Assembly: GCA_000437275.1 (NCBI GenBank)
Contig: FR899707.1
Span: 1 to 10,256 of the forward strand
DNA length: 10,256 nucleotides
From: Clostridium sp. CAG:411
GTDB taxonomy: Bacteria; Bacillota; Clostridia; Lachnospirales; Lachnospiraceae
Direction: 5' to 3'
Each line of letters opens with the position of its first letter. The first letter of the stretch is position 1. Under the pieces are notes generated by a model, which was not told where the DNA came from, did no database searches, and saw only the letters and a program-made list of their open reading frames with translations. A program made the translations under genes and the position numbers. Shown in pieces: positions 5,470 through 10,256 of the stretch.

Positions 5470-7419
5470 ATGACAAAAAAGGGATTAGTGTATACAAATG
5501 ATAGTTGTGTAGGATGCAACAAATGTATTAGTGTGTGTAGTTGTGTAGGGGCAATGGTCGCAAAGAAAGATGATAAGGGAAAAAACGTGATTACGGTAGA
5601 TCCAGAGAAGTGTGTGGCATGTGGTGCCTGTCTGGATGTTTGTGAGCATAATGCTCGTACGTTTGAGGATGATACGGAACGATTTTTTGCGGATCTTGCA
5701 AGGGGAGAGAAAATCAGTATTTTAATTGCACCAGCATTTTTGGCAAATTATCCGAAAGAATACGAGAGTGTACTAGGAGGCTTAAAAAAGCTGGGTGTCA
5801 ATCGAATGATTAGTGTATCCTTTGGTGCAGATATTACTACCTGGGCATATTTGAATTATGTGAAAAAATATGATTTTACAGGTGGGATTTCGCAGCCCTG
5901 TCCAGCGATCGTATCTTATATTGAAAGATATGTTCCAGAACTATTACCTAAATTGTTTCCAGTGCAAAGTCCAATGATGTGTAGTGCAATTTACGCAAAG
6001 CAAGTGATGAACATTTCGGATAAATTGGCATTTATCAGTCCTTGTATTGCCAAAAAAGAAGAAATCAATTCCAAACGGGGGAAGGGATTGATTCAATATA
6101 ATGTAACATTTGATCACTTAATGCGATATGTAAGAGAACATCAGATTAGTGGACCTTCTTGCAAAGATGAGATTTCTTATGGATTGGGTTCGATTTATCC
6201 GACACCGGGTGGACTCAAGGAAAACGTATACTGGTTTCTTGGAGAAGATGTTTTTATCCGACAGTGTGAGGGTGAAAAACATATGTATCAGTATTTACAA
6301 AAAAATAAAAAACAGATTGCAAAGGGAGAAACACCATATTTGTTTATTGATGCACTCAACTGTTCTGCAGGATGTTTATATGGTACAGCTACCGAATCGG
6401 AAAAGAATGCAACGGATGATGTAATGATGGAAATGATGCGTATCCGAAAGGCAAGCAAAAATAAAGAGTTTCGTCACACATGGTCTAAAAAACTCAGTCC
6501 AAAACAGCGTTTACGCTTGCTAAATAAGCAATTTTCACATTTGAATCTTGCGGATTATGTATGTGAATACGAGGATAAGTCCGAAAAATGTAAATTTAAT
6601 ATTCCAAGTCCTGCACAGTTAGATGAGATTTTTAATGAAATGGATAAAAGGACAAAAGAATCTAGGGAAATCAATTGTTCTTGTTGTGGATATGACACTT
6701 GTGAATTGATGGCAACAGCAATACACAATGGTTTTAATTACAAAGAAAACTGCATCTATTATATGAAGGGGCAGGTGGAGATTGAGAGAACACATGCATG
6801 GGAACTTGCAGAGGAAGTCAAAGAGGATAAAGAAAAGATTTCTGAGCAAAAAGAGCTGATTTTACAGACGATTGAGCAGATAGATGCACAGTTTGAACAT
6901 GTATATGAGGCAGTTGACCAAATGGTGACAGGAAATGAAGAAAGTGCAAGAGAGTGTAGTAATATTGCGTCTGGTATAGACGAAGTTGCTGCATTTTGCC
7001 GGTCTTTGAACGATACTTTAAATAGTATCAATGACTTTATTCAGGAATTGAATGTAAATAATGAGGAAGTCGTGTCGATTGCAGAACAGACAAATCTGTT
7101 AGCACTCAATGCTTCCATTGAAGCTGCACGCGCTGGTGGAGCAGGTAGGGGATTTGCGGTAGTAGCGAGTGAGATTAATGTGTTAGCCTCAGATTCGGGA
7201 GAAACTGCAAATCGAAGTACAGAAACACAGCAACATATTTTACGTGCAATTGATGATATTAAAAACGATACGGCAAACTTAAATAACATTATTACATCCA
7301 TCAATGAACAGACAAATGATTTGGTTGATGTAACGCAGGAGATGAAAGAGTACAATAGTAGAATTTTAGCTTCTGCTACCAATGTAAAGGAGAGCTTAAC
7401 AAAGTTGTCGAATTCTTAA
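5470..7419 (+). CDS. [FeFe]-hydrogenase-like (H-cluster) sensor fused to a methyl-accepting chemotaxis domain
   Basis: The 649-residue protein has no membrane helix, so it is a cytoplasmic receptor. GGAGG eight bases upstream fixes the start. Order: two 4Fe-4S ferredoxin motifs (C13, C16, C19, C23; C48, C51, C54, C58); an H-cluster domain at about 80-370; a further Fe-S module with C403-x2-C406-G-x3-C411 and C428; a coiled coil; and an MCP signalling domain whose tip IAEQTNLLALNASIEAARAG (537-556) should bind CheW and CheA. All four H-cluster ligand cysteines are present: C144 (SQPCP), C192 (SPCIAKKEE, with K195), C298 and C302 (NCSAGC). The cysteine that relays protons in catalytic enzymes (TSCCP, first of the pair) is proline here, and the L3 loop lacks GGGQP. 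This fits the sensory hydrogenase groups rather than an H2-producing enzyme. Likely role: sensing H2 or redox state for chemotaxis. The next gene starts 158 bases on, from its own promoter. Confidence 0.88.
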   Translation: MTKKGLVYTNDSCVGCNKCISVCSCVGAMVAKKDDKGKNVITVDPEKCVACGACLDVCEHNARTFEDDTERFFADLARGEKISILIAPAFLANYPKEYESVLGGLKKLGVNRMISVSFGADITTWAYLNYVKKYDFTGGISQPCPAIVSYIERYVPELLPKLFPVQSPMMCSAIYAKQVMNISDKLAFISPCIAKKEEINSKRGKGLIQYNVTFDHLMRYVREHQISGPSCKDEISYGLGSIYPTPGGLKENVYWFLGEDVFIRQCEGEKHMYQYLQKNKKQIAKGETPYLFIDALNCSAGCLYGTATESEKNATDDVMMEMMRIRKASKNKEFRHTWSKKLSPKQRLRLLNKQFSHLNLADYVCEYEDKSEKCKFNIPSPAQLDEIFNEMDKRTKESREINCSCCGYDTCELMATAIHNGFNYKENCIYYMKGQVEIERTHAWELAEEVKEDKEKISEQKELILQTIEQIDAQFEHVYEAVDQMVTGNEESARECSNIASGIDEVAAFCRSLNDTLNSINDFIQELNVNNEEVVSIAEQTNLLALNASIEAARAGGAGRGFAVVASEINVLASDSGETANRSTETQQHILRAIDDIKNDTANLNNIITSINEQTNDLVDVTQEMKEYNSRILASATNVKESLTKLSNS

Positions 7420-7480
7420 AAAAGAAAAAGTGGTCTTTCGGATAATATTTTCCAAAGTTGTTGCATAGCATTTTTGCGTA

Positions 7481-7511
7481 TTTCACAACAAAAAAAGTTC
7501 GTTTCACAACA
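7481..7511 (+). promoter_or_regulatory. Direct-repeat operator at 21-bp spacing upstream of the LytTR regulator
   Basis: TTTCACAACA occurs at 7481-7490 and again at 7502-7511, so the copies start 21 bp apart, two helical turns. The second ends seven bases before the -35 box. LytTR regulators bind such direct repeats on one face of the helix, so this is the probable autoregulatory site. A related TGTTACAACA at 7569-7578 overlaps the start codon but is out of phase. The same pair occurs at 9723-9753. Confidence 0.65.
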
Positions 7512-7518
7512 TTGGGGT

Positions 7519-7547
7519 ATTACATATTTTTTATGTTCCGATATAAG
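7519..7547 (+). promoter_or_regulatory. Promoter of the two-component operon
   Basis: ATTACA (7519-7524, four of six) and TATAAG (7542-7547, five of six) are 17 bp apart. The imperfect -35 next to the direct repeats is what an activator-dependent promoter shows. The start would be near 7554, just before the ribosome site at 7563-7568. Confidence 0.5.
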
Positions 7548-7577
7548 CAACAAAAGAATGGTAAAGGATGTTACAAC

Positions 7578-8288
7578 ATGAGGATAGCAATATGTGATGA
7601 TGAAAAAAATGTTAGGAAATTGATTGGAAAAAAAGTAAGGAAACTGTATCCGAAGGCAGAGCTTATATTTTTTGAGTCAGGAGAAGAAATACTTGCGTTT
7701 GAAGATGGAATAGATATCTTATTTTTGGATATTCAGATGCCGAGAAAAAATGGCATGGAGATTGCAAGAGAGTTACGAAAAAAAGACAAAAATATGCTTC
7801 TTATTTTTGTAACAGCGTTGGAGGAATATGTATTTCAGGCATTTGATGTGGAGGCATTTCACTATCTTGTGAAGCCGATTGCGGATAGAAAATTCAAAGA
7901 GGTACTGCAAAAGGCAGTAGAACAGCTTTGTGTCAGAAATAAAAAAGAAAATATACCAAAAGAAAACTATGTGATGATTAGCCGTAAAGGGCTTCACACA
8001 AAGGTATTACTTGATACCATCGTCTACGCAGAAGTTTTTAACAGGAAGGTTGTCATTCATCAATTAGATTCCGATATTGAATACTATGGAAAAATGTCTG
8101 AACTGGAACAGGTGGCAGGGGAAGATTTTTTTAGGACACATAGGGCATATTTGATTAATTTCAAATATGTGGAAAAATACGATGCGTCCACCGTTTATCT
8201 GGAAAGGGGAACTGTCCTTATGGCAAAACAAAAATTTCCAGAGTTTGTAAGACAATATATGAAATATAATCGCAGGAAGGGAAAGTAG
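7578..8288 (+). CDS. LytTR-family response regulator (AgrA/LytR type)
   Basis: The protein has 236 residues. AAAGGA at 7563-7568 sits nine bases before the ATG at 7578; the 40 open codons upstream carry the promoter and operator, so the longer frame is rejected. Residues 1-120 are a receiver domain: D7 and D8 of the acidic pocket, D51 in LFLDIQMPRKNG as phosphate acceptor, T79 in FVTA, and K99 in YLVKP. Residues about 130-234 are a LytTR DNA-binding domain, with FFRTHRAYLINFKYVEKY (184-201) as its signature. It is co-transcribed with the sensor kinase three bases downstream, which should phosphorylate D51. It probably binds the 21-bp-spaced TTTCACAACA repeats in front of itself and of the flxA-like gene; this is inferred from layout. 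Confidence 0.93.
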   Translation: MRIAICDDEKNVRKLIGKKVRKLYPKAELIFFESGEEILAFEDGIDILFLDIQMPRKNGMEIARELRKKDKNMLLIFVTALEEYVFQAFDVEAFHYLVKPIADRKFKEVLQKAVEQLCVRNKKENIPKENYVMISRKGLHTKVLLDTIVYAEVFNRKVVIHQLDSDIEYYGKMSELEQVAGEDFFRTHRAYLINFKYVEKYDASTVYLERGTVLMAKQKFPEFVRQYMKYNRRKGK

Positions 8289-8291
8289 ACG

Positions 8292-9665
8292 ATGAAATCT
8301 ATGGAAATGTACTGGTCGATTGTTTCGCATATAGTTAATCTGATTAGCCTGCTTGTAGAAGGGTGGATGTTTTCCTATTTTATCAAACCTTTTTTGGAGA
8401 AAACAAAGTACGCTTGGGTGACTGGCGGGATGTATTCTATTATTATGGTGATTTTGTATTTTGTGCCAGTTGAAATTGCGTATCCTAGAATTTTTGTGGC
8501 AGTTATCGTATATGTTCTTTTGTGCTTACTGGATAGGAAAAATATGGAACAAAAGATTGTGCTTCTTATCATCATGTATCTGCTGCAATGGGTTGCGCAT
8601 GGAATTGCCATAATACCAAGAAATATAGCATTTGCACTTTTTGTTAATGTGCCATACATGATGAAGCATACTATGCTGCAATTTACCAATTTCATTTGGA
8701 TAGAAGCAGTATTTGTCCTAGTAAAAATGTTGCTTTTATATTTGATGGTGGTTGGAATCCATAAAGTTTATGTGAACAAAGGGGAAAATGTTAGCAAAAA
8801 GGAGCTTGGACTGCTTCTTTCTATATTGCTTACTTTCTTTACTGGATATTTTGCTTTTACATATTTTCCAGATTTATACGAAAAGGACACGGGACAATAT
8901 ATTTGGTATGTACATAAGGAATACGATATATTGAAAGCAATGTATCAGTTCATTTCTTGTTCGGCTTTGTTTATTACTATTTTGGGATATGAAAAAATAA
9001 AGGAAAAACAGAGGGAACACACGCAAAACCTGATTTTGGCAGAACAGATGGAGAACATGAAACATTATATCAGTGAAGTTGAAAAATTGTATAGTGATAT
9101 TCGAGCGTTAAAACATGACATGGGAAATCACATAACCGTATTGGAAAATCTATTCTTGGAAGACGAGAAAGAGGAGACGGAAAAGTATTTTTCAAAACTA
9201 AAAGGTAAGTGGGGAGAAAGTGTAACAGCAATCAAAACAGGAAACCCTGTTACAGATGTAATTGTGATGCAAAAACAAAAAGAAATGGAAGAGAAAGGGA
9301 TTCAATTTATTTGTACCTTTTCATATCCACAGGAAACGAAACTGGAAGCTTTTGACCTTGGAATTATTTTGAATAATGCACTTACAAATGCGATAGAAGC
9401 AGCCGAGGGATGTAAGGAACCCTATGTTTCCCTTTCCTCGTATCGAAAGAAAAATGCGTATTTGATAGAGATAAAAAATTGTGCAAAGAAAAAAGTAATA
9501 TGCAATCAGAAAACGGGATTGCCAGAAACGACAAAACAGGATAAGGATAATCATGGATTTGGATTGGTAACTATTCGTAAAATGGCACAAAAGTATTATG
9601 GAGATATTGCGATTGAACAGGGAGAGAATTGTTTTGAGTTAAGTGTTATGCTTATGGTAGAGTAA
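8292..9665 (+). CDS. GHKL-type membrane sensor histidine kinase (AgrC-like)
   Basis: The protein has 457 residues. The first ATG after the regulator is used; GGAAGG at 8275-8280 lies inside the end of the regulator gene, eleven bases away, and an ATG at 8301 is an alternative. Residues 1-235 hold about six membrane helices (near 10-30, 43-60, 66-80, 88-108, 135-155, 170-190 and 215-232), the usual peptide- or envelope-sensing part of this family. A coiled coil leads to RALKHDMGNHI (271-281), where H275 is the phosphorylated histidine. The ATPase follows: N-box NNALTNAIEA (361-370) and G-box HGFGLVTIRKMA (421-432), with no classic second glycine box, as is normal for HPK10 kinases. No agrB/agrD-type peptide gene is adjacent, so the signal is unknown. 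A strong terminator follows. Confidence 0.92.
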   Translation: MKSMEMYWSIVSHIVNLISLLVEGWMFSYFIKPFLEKTKYAWVTGGMYSIIMVILYFVPVEIAYPRIFVAVIVYVLLCLLDRKNMEQKIVLLIIMYLLQWVAHGIAIIPRNIAFALFVNVPYMMKHTMLQFTNFIWIEAVFVLVKMLLLYLMVVGIHKVYVNKGENVSKKELGLLLSILLTFFTGYFAFTYFPDLYEKDTGQYIWYVHKEYDILKAMYQFISCSALFITILGYEKIKEKQREHTQNLILAEQMENMKHYISEVEKLYSDIRALKHDMGNHITVLENLFLEDEKEETEKYFSKLKGKWGESVTAIKTGNPVTDVIVMQKQKEMEEKGIQFICTFSYPQETKLEAFDLGIILNNALTNAIEAAEGCKEPYVSLSSYRKKNAYLIEIKNCAKKKVICNQKTGLPETTKQDKDNHGFGLVTIRKMAQKYYGDIAIEQGENCFELSVMLMVE

Positions 9666-9670
9666 GAAAG

Positions 9671-9725
9671 AAAATAGATACAATTTCGTATTAAAAATAT
9701 GGAAATTGTGTCTATTTTTTTCTTT
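9671..9725 (+). terminator. Intrinsic terminator of the two-component operon
   Basis: AATAGATACAATTTC (9673-9687) pairs along all 15 positions (one G-U) with GAAATTGTGTCTATT (9702-9716), loop 14 bases, followed by a long T-tract broken by one C. The A-rich 5' flank could make it work on the other strand too. It separates the operon from the flxA-like gene. Confidence 0.9.
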
Positions 9726-9774
9726 TACAACAAGAAAAAGCTGTTTCACAACAGAAGGCTTTATTGTGTCAACA
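9723..9774 (+). promoter_or_regulatory. Three-copy 21-bp-phased LytTR-type operator upstream of the flxA-like gene
   Basis: TTTTACAACA (9723-9732) and TTTCACAACA (9744-9753) start 21 bp apart, the same spacing as in front of the regulator gene. A weaker third copy, TGTGTCAACA (9765-9774, seven of ten), falls on the same 21-bp phase and ends 15 bases before the -35 box. The layout predicts direct control of the flxA-like gene by the regulator encoded just upstream. Confidence 0.6.
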
Positions 9775-9789
9775 GAATTGTCGAAAGAA

Positions 9790-9818
9790 CTGACAAAGAA
9801 ACGAGTAAACTTTATAAA
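9790..9818 (+). promoter_or_regulatory. Sigma-A promoter of the flxA-like gene
   Basis: CTGACA (9790-9795) and TATAAA (9813-9818) have five-of-six matches each and a 17-bp spacer. The start would be near 9826. A sigma-28 (flagellar) promoter was considered, but the best TAAA to CGATAT-like spacing is too long. Confidence 0.6.
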
Positions 9819-9821
9819 AGG

Positions 9822-9836
9822 GGATTACGAATATCC
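9822..9836 (+). repeat. GGATTRCGAATATCC element, copy 2
   Basis: GGATTACGAATATCC followed directly by TTGAC, 29 bases before the flxA-like start codon. It matches the element at 3642-3656 in 14 of 15 bases and in position relative to the start. GGAT/ATCC can pair, with G-U pairs beyond. Here it overlaps the expected transcription start. Confidence 0.5.
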
Positions 9837-9865
9837 TTGACTTTATCGCATAGGAGGGCAAATTT

Positions 9866-10256
9866 ATGAAGGTAATTAATAGTAGTGGAGTAAATAGTGG
9901 TGTACAGCCAGGACGTTCAGGTAGAATGACACAAATGGATTCCATTAGCAAAAGCATTCAAAATCAGATTGCAAATGCACAGAAGGAGTTGCAGGAGTTA
10001 TCTTCAAACGAAAATCTTTCAATGGAAGATAAGATGAAGAAGCGACAGGAAATTCAGCAGGAAATCACCAATCTGAATCAGCAGCTTAGACAACATCAGA
10101 TTGAGCAGAGAAGAGAGCAGCAAAATCAGAATGCAGTATCGAACGATACGGCAAATGCGACAAATAAAACATCTGTTGAGCAGGGTAGTAGTAGCGCAGA
10201 TGCAAGTATGCAGGCAATGCTTACAGCGGATTCTGCTATGAAACAGGCGAAAGTTC
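9866..10256 (+). CDS. FlxA-like protein, truncated by the window end
   Basis: The first 130 codons are present; the gene runs off the right edge. AGGAGGG at 9852-9858, seven bases upstream, fixes the ATG. After a Gly/Ser-rich start (residues 1-20), residues about 24-88 are a Gln/Glu-rich coiled coil: DSISKSIQNQIANAQKELQE, then SMEDKMKKRQEIQQEI and NQQLRQHQIEQRREQQ. This is the pattern of the FlxA-like family, small soluble proteins that in enterobacteria are co-regulated with flagella and whose biochemical role is unknown. The rest (89-130) is an Asn/Ser/Ala-rich low-complexity stretch. Position behind a phased LytTR operator suggests it is an output of the adjacent two-component system. Confidence 0.75.
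   Translation, partial: MKVINSSGVNSGVQPGRSGRMTQMDSISKSIQNQIANAQKELQELSSNENLSMEDKMKKRQEIQQEITNLNQQLRQHQIEQRREQQNQNAVSNDTANATNKTSVEQGSSSADASMQAMLTADSAMKQAKV

Noticed and set aside
5470..7419. Catalytic H2-evolving [FeFe]-hydrogenase
   Set aside because: The proton-relay cysteine is replaced by proline, the L3 loop is degenerate, and the protein ends in a chemotaxis signalling domain.
7458..7577. 40-residue N-terminal extension of the response regulator
   Set aside because: It overlaps the promoter and direct repeats; the receiver domain begins exactly at MRIAICDDE (7578) with its own ribosome site.
9806..9836. Sigma-28 flagellar promoter (TAAA followed by ACGAATAT)
   Set aside because: The spacer of 17 bases is too long and the -10 match is partial, whereas CTGACA-N17-TATAAA fits sigma-A well.

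Overview
The window looks like chromosomal DNA of a low-GC anaerobic Clostridia bacterium, most likely a motile gut-type Lachnospiraceae. The grounds are strong AT bias, consensus AGGAGG-type ribosome sites, an H-cluster [FeFe]-hydrogenase-type sensor, an AgrC/AgrA-like two-component pair and a FlxA-like gene. Species assignment is inference. All convincing genes lie on the + strand.

Region 1 (about 1-3350) is accessory in character. It holds a 16-codon gene tail, gene-poor sequence, a TIR-domain protein (499-1314), the remnant of a second TIR-type C-terminus, a frameshifted remnant of a large serine recombinase, a two-helix membrane protein with a zinc-ribbon-like tail and a possible amyloid-type N-terminus (1734-2360), about 450 bases without a gene, and a small membrane protein (2811-3344) whose natural start is one base out of frame. 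The mixture of a TIR protein, recombinase debris and orphan membrane proteins suggests an old, decaying mobile or defence island.

Region 2 (about 3350-5341) is an AGCS-family sodium:alanine/glycine symporter behind an unusually elaborate leader. A near-consensus promoter lies directly upstream of an intrinsic terminator, followed by a perfect palindrome near a second possible -10 box and a chain of hairpins. One hairpin has the geometry of a tRNA acceptor/T-arm minihelix. The symporter carries about 90 extra residues resembling the small secreted beta-sheet (lipocalin-like) domains of Clostridia.

Region 3 (5470-7419) is a soluble sensor: two ferredoxin clusters, a divergent H-cluster domain that keeps the four ligand cysteines but not the proton-relay cysteine, another Fe-S module, and a methyl-accepting chemotaxis signalling domain. 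It probably couples H2 or redox state to chemotaxis.

Region 4 (7481-10256) is a self-contained regulatory circuit: a LytTR response regulator and a GHKL sensor kinase three bases apart, closed by a strong terminator, followed by a FlxA-like gene cut by the window edge. The same decamer, TTTCACAACA, occurs as a direct repeat at 21-bp spacing both in front of the regulator promoter and in front of the flxA-like promoter, where a third degenerate copy continues the 21-bp phase. This is what a LytTR operator should look like, and it predicts that the regulator controls itself and the flxA-like gene.
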